DNA of 64,000 nucleotides. It comes from Ornithodoros turicata (Eukaryota > Arthropoda > Arachnida > Ixodida > Argasidae). Shown one piece after another: positions 54,196-64,000 of this stretch. Under the pieces are notes generated by a model that saw only the letters and a program-made list of their open reading frames with translations, ran no database searches and was not told the DNA's origin. Positions within the stretch are counted from its first letter, which is position 1; each line of letters starts with the position of its first letter. The position numbers and the translations under genes are program-made. The stretch is from positions 28,274,790 to 28,338,789 of the forward strand of contig NC_088206.1 in the NCBI RefSeq assembly GCF_037126465.1, written 5' to 3'.

Positions 54196-54599
54196 GCCAC
54201 TCCGATGTTTTCACTGTCAGAACATGAGAGAGGAAGTCGCCCGTGTCGATGAAGTTCAGTGACAGCGGTTTTTGTTAGTCTTTTTTCTGTGCTGTTTTGT
54301 GCTGACGGGACATAACGTTTATTTCCTGGAAAATTGTCTAGATACCGAGCCCAGAGACTGAACCATCGCTGCGTGCCGTGGGAGACGCGGATTTTGCCGG
54401 TCCGATGCGGATGTCAAAAAGCTCATTCGCGCACGACTTTAGCTCACACGACATAAAGTATTGCTTAGACCTGACCATCACTGCTAATCCCCAATCTCCG
54501 TCGCCGGCACAGTGCACACCGGCAACAGTGCCATAAACTTAGCTACCGAGGATTGCAATATGCGCGTTATGCTACACAAGAAAAGACTGTGGTAACCTT

Positions 54600-54980
54600 G
54601 CAGAATTCTGTGCCACAGCATAGTGCTTGCACATTGAAGTTCAACCAGACCAGCAAAAAATTGGGAATAAAGCGACTTACAACAGGAGCACAAGAAACAA
54701 ATATAGAGCACCCCACCGAATATATGCAACGTGCGGGTCACTGTGGCCGTAATACCCTCTGTTACAAAAAAAAAAAAAAAAGTACTAAACACCGATTACA
54801 GCGTGAAAACCACGATTTGCGACGCTGTGTAGAACATGGTTTCCTCTATACGCAAAAGAAAACCGCACACTTCTAGGTGCTTTCTACGAGCCGCAGCTGC
54901 CGTACACGCCAAGAACGGTTTTCGCCAGCGCTGCGAGCTTCCCTCGTGGCTAGCACCCGCCACATTGAGATCTGGGAACA
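54600..54980. repeat. Dispersed repeat, copy B (inverted relative to copy A)
   Basis: This is the reverse complement of parts of 49.93-50.59 kb, with a 16-A run in the middle (about 54767-54782). Confidence 0.65.
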
Positions 54981-54989
54981 ACAACAACA

Positions 54990-55331
54990 ACATAGATGAA
55001 TGGATGATGATGATGATGTGAGATGTTTCCCTGCGTTGAGTGCAGGACCCTACTCCATTCCAAAAAGGTTCACATGAAAGGATGACGAGGGAAGGGAATC
55101 CCTACAGTTCCTGAAGGAGGCCGGTGGCCCTCAGAAAGGAAAGAAAAGCGCCAAGTGCACGGCACTGATGTGCAGGGTTACTCCATGGGCCGAGAACTTT
55201 GCAGATGTTGAATGTCCTCTGATCGAGAATTTCAAGTTGACATTTAAAGGCCCGTTGCTCGCATACGTACTGGCTACAGTCTTCTGTAATGTGTCGAATT
55301 GTTGCCGGGAAACCGTCAATATCGACAGATA
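54990..55331 (-). mobile_element. I-like LINE, 3' end only
   Basis: The minus strand encodes a LINE ORF2 C-terminus: EDCSQYVCEQRAFKC, LEILDQRTFNI, then CRALGAFLSFLRATGLLQ and a stop. A short 3' UTR and an (ATC)n tail follow (plus strand GATGATGATG at about 55002-55018). The protein resembles the end of the 14.7-kb LINE (FLEATGLL). It is 5'-truncated at about 55331, where the satellite block begins. Confidence 0.75.
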
Positions 55332-55960
55332 GTGAAGGAACACGGCGCGCCGAGTGAAGGGCTGAAGGGGTGAACGGTGAACTGCGGCGATCGGTTCATT
55401 CGCCTCTCCGGCAGCAGTTCTGAATCAACACGTCGACATCGACAGTTAGTGAAGGAACACGGCGCGCCGAATGAAAGGGCGAACGGTGAACTGCGGTGAT
55501 CGGTTCATTGGCCTCTCTGGGAGAAGCTCAGAATGAAGACGTCGGCTTCGACAGTTCGTGAAAGAACACAGCGCGTACTGAACACTTGGTGCTTTGTTCC
55601 AGTAGCAAGGATATCCGGCATGCGACGTATGCCGCACAGTGCATATAAACGAGTGGATCTGCAGTGAACAGTAAATTCGCCTCTGACTCTGACTGTTTGG
55701 GAGCAGTTCAGAATGAATACGTCGGCTTCGACTGTTCGTGAAAGAATACCGCACGCGGACTAAAGGACTAAACAAGTGAACGGTTCGTTCGCCTCTGTAT
55801 GAGTAGTTCTGAATGAATCAGCTTTGACACAAAGAACACTGTGGGCGTACTGGAGGGCTGTACAATCGAATGGGGAACTGCGGTGAACGGTTGGTCCGCC
55901 TTTCTTGAAGAGCCCTGGATGAGCACGTCGTCTGCGACAGGTCGGGAAGGAACCATTAGC
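55332..55960. repeat. Second block of the about 117-bp satellite, diverged
   Basis: It contains GTGAAGGAACACGGCGCGCC, GGTGAACTGCGGCGATCGG, TTCGCCTCTC and AGTTCTGAATGAAT words in the same order as the 44.6-49.8 kb array, with one non-satellite insertion near 55.58-55.66 kb. The last units are weak. Confidence 0.85.
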
Positions 55961-58085
55961 TGCGAACCGTTCATTCGCCTCGAACGACTGTCGGAGAGGC
56001 TGGGTCGACTGAATTCGCCTGCTGGTTGGATCGTTTGAGGCATGAATGAAGCTATCTTCTAAGATAGCGTGTATAACTAGGTCGCATACAGCCTCGCAAG
56101 GAGAAGTACGCACTCCGGTGCTCTCTATTATATTATGGCCGGCACTTCCCATTATACATCGTCGATCACGCGGGGAGGAAGCTCGCTCCATAAATTGACG
56201 TAACCTTAGAATTCGGACGGGCACACTAAAGAGTATGTGACTGAAGGAAAATGCTGGGCTGGTTGTTGGCATTTCATATTTGGGGCGACACAAAGACATA
56301 AAACAACACAACGTAGTCGCCTAGGTCGCCGTATGTGAGCCTAGGTCGCTAACAAATAAAGACAGTCTACAAAATCAAGTGAAATGGATGATCATACAAA
56401 TGTAGCGTTTTGATTGATTCATTGAGATATAAAAATCACTGGACGGATACGATAGTCGATAATGAGAAATTTGAGCGCAGCTGTGGAGGTTGAGTTATAC
56501 ACCACTGTTTCTATTTTCCACACATAGTACTTTCCCAAGGTAGCACTCCTATCCCAGTGGTTGATTGTTATGATGATCATGAGCGTGCTTTATTGCGCTT
56601 ATGTAGGCAGAAGCCGCAGAGCGAGCGTAGCTCATTCGACTGCTCTCGTAGCACCCTCCTCCTTCACTTTCCTCCTCGCCCTTCTTTGCATTTTAGTGCC
56701 CTCCTTCTTCGCTTTCCTCCTCTCGCCCTCTTCACACTCGCCGTACGCTTCCCACTGCTTTCCTCCTCACGGTTTCACGTACTTTCATCCTTCGCTTCGC
56801 TCCTCGTTCGTTCTGCCGGTTAGAACGCCGCCGCCACTCAACCCAGAAACGGACACCAAAGAGCTGTGCTCTACAAATATAGAGATGTGAGACCCGACAA
56901 AGCCGGGTCAGGGTACTCCAGAAATCGTGAATAGAAATAGAATAGCATTTTATATTGTGAAAATATATATAATTTCAAAAGCAAAACTAGGACGTCCAGA
57001 GGACAAAATAAAGCAGTCCACGTTCCAGAGATGAAAGCAATGGAAGCTTTCCTCACACCATGGAGGCATTATGTGCGCAGCTATCGCCTGTAGGATTTGA
57101 TTTAATGGAAGGCGGGGGGGGGGGGGGGTATATGTTTATTCACACAAAAGGAGAGAGGCGGCATTGGTGCATGTTTTAGCGCGTATCTAACGACTGCTTA
57201 TTTCAGTACATAAAGGGACCGCGAGAATAAATCTTGTAATTTAATCCTATACCATTGCGTTTTAGCCAGTTAAGTTGGGCCATGTTATTATTAGACCGAC
57301 TAGACTGTGCTTATGAAAATTTAGTGAGAGCATCTGCCTTAGTGCATTCATAAGGGTTTTCCAGAAAGCTGCTCGGACGTCATGCGATTTCTGGACGCAA
57401 AACGGTTCTCGAGAGAAATGCAAATATGCCCGCGTACCACGCCGTGGCGTACACGCGGCGTAACCAGAGCCACAATATGGTAGCGCCAACGGGTTTGCTC
57501 ACGCCATGCTGCGGACCATGTAACCCCCTTTACTCAAGGAACGGTATCGGTGACGTAGTGAATGGGGGGAAAGCGTGTCGATACTGTATGCGAAGCTCTT
57601 TAGTGACTAGTTTAGTTTTAGGTTCTCCATACTGGTAGGTCTGGATAACCTCCCTTTCTTGGCACTTACAACTGAAGTGTAAAGAGTATATGATATTGTT
57701 GCGTTTGAACAGTGTGCTGCAGAGGCGTCAGAAGTCCCTCATGGCAGGCTGGGCGAGCCCTAACCTAGCCCAGCCCAACCCAACCTATCCTAAGCTAGAA
57801 CAGCCTTTGATGTACTTATTACAAACGACTCGTACATGCAATCCGATGACAGTGTAGGGCGTAACCACGACCTACTATATACTGACACGACCATAACACT
57901 CGACGATTTCCCTATGGAACTTCCATCCGCGGCTCGGCGAGCGGAAATGACGCATTAGGCGCAGTGCGCCAGTATGGCGGCGCTTAGTACAGGCCCCATC
58001 GCCTCGGCTCAATCATGTAGGTGTATGACGTAGATTCGTGTCGCTGAGTAGCAACACTTACTCTATTTTATTGCCATGTTTTGTG
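55961..58085. other. Unassigned DNA; pyrimidine-rich tract and poly-G
   Basis: About 56645-56815 is strongly C/T-rich on the plus strand (CTCCTCCTTCACTTTCCTCC and similar), giving chance frames. A G run occurs at about 57112-57129. CCTAACCTAGCCCAGCCCAA near 57.76-57.80 kb is a degenerate short repeat. No gene is supported. Confidence 0.4.
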
Positions 58086-58580
58086 GTAGGTAGATAGATA
58101 GATAGATAAGTGATTTATTTAGACATTCTATACATTACAAATTATAAGGCAGGACCGCTAGGCACGCCTGTAATGGGATCCCCGTAAAAATTACAGTGAT
58201 GACTACTAATCTGATACGCCTAGAAAAAGCACAACAGTTTTTGCAAGACAATGGAAACATTAAAAAAAGATCAGAAATAACTTTGCCAAGACAGTTTCAG
58301 CGTAAATACATAAACAACAATAAGCGTTACAAAGGAGGAATAAATAGAAGAAGTCAATCACAACAGATGCGACAACAGCCGTTTAAACATCTCGAAACTA
58401 GATACTTCTCGTACCTGTGACGGAAGACTATTCCAATGCTTTCCCGCAAAGTAACAGACATAAGAAAGACGATTAGTACAACAGACTACAGCATGATTTG
58501 TGCAAAATAGGTGCGAATAAAGAACGTGAGGTCTGCGTGAGAGGTCTGCGTGAAAAAAGAAAGAAAGAAAAAGCATGTAT
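58086..58580 (-). mobile_element. CR1-like LINE, 3' fragment
   Basis: The minus frame ends with a typical RT C-terminus, KHWNSLPSQVREVSSFEMFK, then LLSHLL and a stop at about 58358. The 3' UTR is about 270 bp long and finishes AATAAATCACTTATCTATCT, a short TATC/ATCT repeat tail (58086-58110). The upstream part is replaced by non-homologous sequence, so it is strongly 5'-truncated. Confidence 0.75.
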
Positions 58581-58598
58581 GTATGTATGTATGTATGT
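58574..58598. repeat. (ATGT)n microsatellite
   Basis: GTATGTATGTATGTATGTATG is a simple tetranucleotide run. Confidence 0.9.
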
Positions 58599-58599
58599 G

Positions 58600-61500
58600 A
58601 GTACCGACGGGAGTAACAACTGCTGGAGGACGATGTTTCCTTCTGTGTTATGTAAAAGACGTAAACACAAACATACTTTCAGCAGCTGCATAAATGGTCT
58701 TGGCCAGGCAAGGTTTGAACCCTAAACAACGTAAATAATGTTAGAAATGTTGTTGACCAGGACGACGTGGCTTTTATTGGCGCACTATTAGGCTACAGTC
58801 GTCACTTTTAATACTTTGCGTGACGAAGGCGTTTCACAAACAGCGCGTTGTGGTGCTTGCGTTTTCGTGTTTTATTTACATTTATGCGATATGCATGACC
58901 TCATAAACTTTGTTAGGACTAGAGTAGCTAGCTTTGCTGTGTCGCTGGCATATTTGCTGCAGCTGAACACGGGATTGGCTGTCACACGAGGAAGCACAAG
59001 TCTGGAAACGTGAAGAGAATTAACGACCAGTCCCATTATTCAGAAGCAACCATTATCATGCTGCAATTTTCGGAGCTAACAATGGTATTCTCTGTCTAGG
59101 AGGTGGCAAGAGCACAGAACAGTAGACATAACTGTGGTCTTTAGGGCTTCGTACGTAATGTCAGTTAGGAAGGTGAGCTTCGCAGGTGCTGTCGCTTCCC
59201 ATGTAAGGAAGTAGTACAAAAAGCTGAAGTACTCCTGTGGCACCTACGACGACGTCGTCGGCTGGGAAGTGCCGAAAGCTTATGGCAAGAAAGCCCGTAG
59301 TTTGCAATGGTTCATTGGTGCGTAAATAAATATAAAGGCAAGGATTATATGACCACGAGCAGTATTTAGCCGTTTGTAACTCAAAGGGCACGATGCCGCG
59401 GAAGAACCAAGAAATGATTTTTGTGCTCACCTGCATCTGGACCCCTAGAGACACTATTCAGTCATTTCTTCAAGCAGCGTCCGACGGATACTCATCAAAG
59501 GAAATTACTGGGGCGCAATGCCCCTTCTTTGACTTGCAAAGAGGGACGGTATAATACACCATAACACAGGAACGAAGACACAGTGAAGTTTGACTTCAGA
59601 TATTCTCCAGGGCAAGTACACTCCACCATGCGGAACCACGCTGTCGACATGTGATCCGTCGTCTGCTCAGGGGCCACTACGGAGCGCCCCAAACGCGCAG
59701 CGGTAACTCGGCAAAACAATTTCCGCGGCGGTGGGGAGGAACGCGAGTGTTATGGTCGTGTCAGTATATAGTAGGTCGTGGGCGTAACGGGTATGGGAAG
59801 GTCACCTCACATTCTTGATTACCTTGAGGTCAAAAACACATTGGCGTTTCAGCTGCACAAATTGAAATATTGGTTGATTGTCTCATTAAGTGCAATAAGA
59901 CATAGAAGTCAGCGAGCGGTGATGTGTTTTTATCTTCTATTTTTGTTTTCGTCAAAAGCGCAATGGTGCCGTCTGTAAAGGGTGTCATTATTGTTGCACT
60001 AAAAAGGCTATGCCGAGTTTTCCCGCCATGGCTCAGACAAAGACAGCTGGTACGCTAAACGTGTCATCAAGCACACCTGGTTAAAGTCCTCATGGTAAGG
60101 TCCTCATTGCAGGATAAGGGTTTCCCTTTCTATCCTCGAATGGTCCCCACGTTGCTCAAAAATAAGTCGACGCCATTTGGTGAAGCGAAATCTGCGCTTT
60201 CCTGTCTAAGTAAGGCTACTGAATGGCGTGTCGCCGCTCATCGCGCAGCAGGTCCGCTCATACAGTATTACGCAGGGTAATTGGGTGGATGGTACCTATC
60301 GGGTGAATTTAGTTTTCTACTTTTTAAATGGGTGTTTGTTTTCACGCTGCGCGGTAGCACAGCCAGTCTGTCTCAGATGACACAGATGAAAAATGGGGTG
60401 ACAGGACCATGTGAGCGAAAGTTGAGGGGGGGGGGGGGCGACCGCCACCGCTGCTCCCACCTTCTGACGCCCCTGGTGTAGTGTGTCTGTAATGCTGCGA
60501 GCGCCACCCTACAAGAGTAAGCAGCAGGAAGGCGAACCTAGAAGCGAGGACAACGGCGGACACAATCGAGGTACCATCACGGAAGAGAAGTAAGGAGACC
60601 GAACTCCGATGGAGAATGATGTCCAAATTTCTCGAATCAATTCTTGACCACGCCGCAGCGCTCACGTTCCCTCCGGCACTAGCTACACGAAATCTGCTGC
60701 CCAGTAATGCGCCGTTTGTGTTCAAATACTCTACTAAAAAGCGTTCAAAAAGAGTGTTTGCTTGATAAACATGAACACAATGTCTCCAGTAATAAATTAA
60801 TATTTTCTGGTCAGCTACAGTCCTTTTTTGCAGTTTCTGTTGCCTCGTTTTCGTGTCATAAGCGGAAGTTACCCTAAAGGAAACACAGGTTTTGCTGAAA
60901 AGCCACATTTGAAGGGTATGAAGGGGAGGGTATATTTGAAGCTCTGTAACCGAAAGTCGCCGCACGCTACCTTGGGTATCGCAAAAGCTGGGGCTGAGAG
61001 AGCTTTATCTGCACACGTGTCAAGCAAGAAACGTGTATGCGAGTGCTATGAGGGGCGGGACGCTCTGCGCTGGATGGACACGATGAAGTTCCGAAGGTTC
61101 TGGGGCTATTATCCTGAATGAGTGCCAGTTAGCTTAATAGCGACGTTTTAGTGACACTTAGTTTCTTATTTCTTGTCATGCATGCCGATCGCCATGCTAC
61201 AGTTTTGGGAACTGAAAAGACAGTCGTGATCTACTCTGTGTGTGTTGACCAACACTGACATCTTAAACAACACTGATTCTTGTACTTCTTGTACTTGTGA
61301 TTCTTGTACTTGATATTGTACTTCTACAATATACACTATCGCTTTGATTTTCAGTTTCATGCTTAACATTGTCATGTTACTTCAGCACAAGCATGCTACT
61401 CAAAACGTTAAACCAATTATTTTATCCGGTACCCCCCGCCCAAAAAAGGAAAAACAATATTGCAACACTATTGGCAAAAGGGCAAGGGTGCAGGCCAGCT

Positions 61501-62245
61501 GGTACATAGTGAAAAAACAGGAACCCGAGAAAGGGACAGAGGAGGGACGACACGACACGTTCTCAACATTGCAACACCCCCAAGATACCTGCCAGAAAAG
61601 CCCAAAATAGCCCCTGATCCAGTAGATATGGGTTTCACACCCCCACGAGACACCAAGATGAAAATCGTCCTCGGGATCGCTTTCTTAAACAGGAGTACAT
61701 GTACTGAATTCTGTACCACGTGTACAAACCTGTGGCAGAAAGTGCGTTCTGACACATTGGTATAGAATTTGTGTATGGTGGCACGCGAAATCTAACTCTA
61801 TCCTAGCGGATGCATTACGACAAAGAGCTCCCGTTTTCCTAAGCATTCTGCACACGAAGCGGCTGGTTGAAACGCGCGCGACGAAGCTCTCGTGCAAATG
61901 TGCATTAAACAGCTCAATGACCTCACTTTCCTACGCTGCGAGTTCTTCGTGGGAAGTAATAATAACCACTGCACACCATTCACCAACGTACATCTCGCAG
62001 TCGTGCGTTGCCGGTGATGCAACTTATACCCATACCATCCTGTACGATGTCAACCTTTACCTGTCAATGTTACGTTTGCGCTTCTTTTGGTGTCGTTTTT
62101 GGTGTTTTGGTGCGCGGTTTTGGTGTTGCGATTTATCACAAACCTTGCGATAACGGTGTGTTGTGCTATCAGTCTCATCACCATACGGAACACAAACGAT
62201 CAGTGGCGCGTACTTTCTTGTCGCGATGTGATGCGCTGTCTTCCA
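58600..62245. other. Unassigned DNA
   Basis: No gene is firmly supported. On the minus strand, text around 59425-59600 (YYTVPLCKSKKG, SFDEYPSDAA) followed by a CAG|GTGAGC donor-like site at about 59429 looks coding-like, but it has two in-frame TGA codons. A G run of about 14 bases lies at about 60426-60440. A T/G-rich stretch lies at about 62080-62130. Confidence 0.35.
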
Positions 62246-62413
62246 ACGAACATGATGATGATAATTAGGGTTTATTGGCGCAAAAGCTACCAAGGCTATA
62301 GAGCGCCAAGCAATGGTATGTGCGATGGCAAAAGTAAAATCAGAGATGATTATTTAAGAACTACCGGAGACAGTTACCACATATGATAAAATGACCAAAA
62401 TAATAGTATGAGA

Positions 62414-63294
62414 TCACAAGAGACCAATTAGCTGGATGTCCTTGAAATATTCATACACAGCTGTAAAAGGAGGTACTTCAGCCTCATCACCCAGCAAAAG
62501 GGCCGGGTGAAACGGTAAACAATATCTGTAAAATCGATAGAATTGACGTCGACGAACATCATAGGATGGACATGTAATGAGGATGTGCATAACAGAAAGC
62601 GCCCCCCTCCCCCCGCAGTGGTCACACTCCGGGGCGTCCTCACGCCGCAACAAGTACCCGTGAGTAAGGAATGTATGACCCAACCTTAGCCGACAATGTA
62701 CCACCTCATGCAGACGGTTTGGAAATGGAGATGAGTTTCTCCCGAGATTAGGCTTGACAGAATGTAACTTATTTTTATCCTGCGTGTCCCAAAATATCTG
62801 CCACTGATCATTGATGACGTTTCTTAATGCCCGTCTAATATCCTGGATCGGGGCCTCAAGAGGGGTTATATCTTCAGTTAGTGCACTTGTAGCAGCACTA
62901 TCAGCTCTCTCATTAACAGGTATCCCGAATGGCTGGGTACCCAGCAGAACATCAGATTGTAAGACCTCTCCGAGATTATACTCGCTAAACACCTCGCATG
63001 GTGAACAAGCAAGTCCTTAGTTGGGTGCAAGTTGCAAATAGCTTGCAGTGAGCTCAGAGAATCTGTATATACTACAGGTGATGTAATTTCATTGTGCAAT
63101 ATGTACTTGAGTGCTAAAATTATCGCATACATTTCTGGGGTAAAAATGGTCATGCTGGTTCTGAGACGGTGTGAGCTCGTGTGTGAACCCGTAACCATGG
63201 CACACGAAACCCCTGTGCTGGTTTTTGAGCCGTCAGTGTAAAACTCAGTGTGCTTGCTGAAGCTTTCTCTAAGGTGAAGGAATTCTTGTAACAA
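62414..63294 (-). pseudogene. LINE RNase H and Cys/His tail
   Basis: RNase H is in the frame 62878-63294: FYTDGSKT with the first Asp, PEMYAIILALK with the Glu, VVYTDSLSSLQAI with the second Asp, and CWVPSHSGYL with the His. A frameshift at about 62880-62930 leads to the frame 62414-62992, which carries GIPVNERADSAA, LRLGHTFLTHGYLL, CDHCGGRGALSVMHILITC (CCHC-type tail) and the stop. The order matches RNase-H-containing LINE clades. All four RNase H residues are present, but the frame is broken. Confidence 0.85.
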
Positions 63295-63360
63295 AACAGC
63301 CTGTGAAGTGTCAGATTTCTTGGATTTTGTTAGTGACTTGTTGAAACTTGGAGGTGGTTG

Positions 63361-63954
63361 CTATGGAGGCAGCCTTTGGTTAAATTCCATGACCTTGCAA
63401 TCGTACTCAGCAAAGTTGCATTGTTTAACTTCCAGTGAGATGCGCATGCAAAAAGGAAGTGATTGTGACGGTTTATTAAAAAATTGTTGCTTGTATTGAG
63501 TGTCCTGCACACATTCGAGCGCTGGATGTTGGGGATAACACCGAACCCTAAGTGCATATGTTGCGCTAAGAAACAACCTCCGTCTTTCGAGTGACCAGTG
63601 GTTCGACTCAACATACAAACTCTCCACTGGCGATGTTCTGAATGCACCAAGGACTAAGCGTAGTCCCTGGTGATGTATCGGATCGAGTATCTTCAAAGCA
63701 GTTGGTCGAGCCGACCCATAAACAGCACATCCATAGTCCAATCTAGAAAGGACAGTGGAGATGTAGATGCGGTTCAGTACTTCGCGATCTGCTCCCCAGG
63801 ACCGGTGTGAAAGTACCTTTAGAATGCTAAGGGATTTAATGCATTTATTCTTGAGTTGTTTCATGTGTGGCAGAAATGTCAGTTTTCTGTCAAAGATGAG
63901 CCCGAGAAATTTGTGCTCAGGCTGTACATTAATTGGGTGGCTGCGCAACTTCAA
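63361..63954 (-). pseudogene. LINE reverse transcriptase, C-terminal part
   Basis: Thumb and connection region of a LINE RT: HKFLGLIFDRKLTFLPHM (the F-L-G-L-x-x-D-x-x-L block), then VLNRIYISTVLSRLDYGC, LDPIHHQGLRLVLGAFRT and SPVESLYVESN. Upstream palm motifs are outside the window. The frame ends near 63361 and continues into RNase H after a frame change. Confidence 0.85.
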
Positions 63955-64000
63955 AGCTGGCTCAGGGAAAACTCCCCGAAGCCTCGAAAAGTGGACACAG

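Larger units (their letters stand above)
62246..64000 (-). mobile_element. I/Jockey-like LINE, 3' part, runs off the window end
   Basis: The minus strand carries the end of RT, RNase H and a Cys/His tail. A 3' UTR of about 150 bp and an (ATC)n-type tail follow (plus-strand ATGATGATGATAATTAGG, 62249-62271). The copy is frameshifted at least twice. The 5' part lies beyond 64000. Confidence 0.85.

Noticed and set aside
56557..56890. Pyrimidine-tract reading frames (two overlapping)
   Set aside because: They come from a C/T-rich tract that is open in several frames; leucine/serine-rich translation without motifs.
57112..57129. Poly-G run as a functional G-quadruplex site
   Set aside because: A simple homopolymer of uncertain length; nothing nearby suggests function.
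59161..59480. Host exon on the minus strand near 59.4 kb
   Set aside because: Coding-like text and a GTGAGC site exist, but two in-frame TGA codons and no clear acceptor; not strong enough for a gene call.
60342..60965. 207-codon minus-strand frame
   Set aside because: Crosses a poly-G run and has no recognisable domain; composition suggests chance.

Overview
This window is a repeat-dominated piece of an arthropod nuclear genome. The mix of BEL/Pao, Gypsy, I-clade LINE, Penelope-like, Maverick/Polinton, Tigger-type and tRNA-derived SINE sequence, short GT-AG introns and arthropod-type tRNA primer sites point to an arthropod. The SINE heads and repeat style suggest a chelicerate such as a hard tick, but that is inference. 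No intact host gene, rRNA gene, CRISPR array or bacterial operon was seen.

Region by region. (1) 1-681 is the end of a Tigger/pogo-like DNA transposon whose transposase has lost its catalytic core. (2) 682-9510 is a decayed Gypsy element (Gypsy-1) split inside its reverse transcriptase by a nearly pristine BEL/Pao element at 3091-8810, with 5-bp target duplications and one 1750-residue polyprotein. (3) 9640-12358 holds Maverick/Polinton genes: a small hydrophobic protein, the major capsid protein in pieces, an adenovirus-type protease and a small opposite-strand gene. A conserved non-coding stretch and a strict 129-bp tandem array (about 12.94-14.55 kb) follow. (4) 14560-25419 is a second Gypsy (Gypsy-2). 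Its 5' LTR is split by a full-length I-clade LINE (14698-20310) and its protease region by a 1.1-kb inverted-repeat insertion. (5) 25425-27862 is a decayed Maverick protein-primed DNA polymerase, itself split by a palindromic Penelope-type terminal element. (6) 27.9-29.9 kb has a tRNA-headed SINE and a Penelope GIY-YIG endonuclease fragment. (7) 29.9-34.4 kb is a giant imperfect palindrome with arms over 1.2 kb around a central unique region carrying an unrecognised 112-residue reading frame. Its arms are homologous to the Maverick-flanking DNA at 11.8-14.5 kb. (8) 34.4-38.4 kb is complex tandem repeat, including about 2 kb with some 30 CCAAT motifs plus GC-box-like motifs. (9) 38.4-44.5 kb is mostly unassigned, with a hAT-type MITE, a SINE and a possible host exon. 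(10) 44.56-49.8 kb is a satellite of about 117-bp units with a second block at 55.3-55.96 kb. (11) 49.9-64 kb has small inverted-repeat elements, possible minus-strand host exons, CR1-like and I-like LINE fragments and unassigned DNA.

Insertion order can be read from the nesting: Maverick-type DNA came first, then Gypsy-2, then the LINE inside its LTR. Separately, Gypsy-1 decayed before the recent BEL insertion. The BEL element is the only thing here that looks potentially active. Maverick parts are described only as broken fossils.
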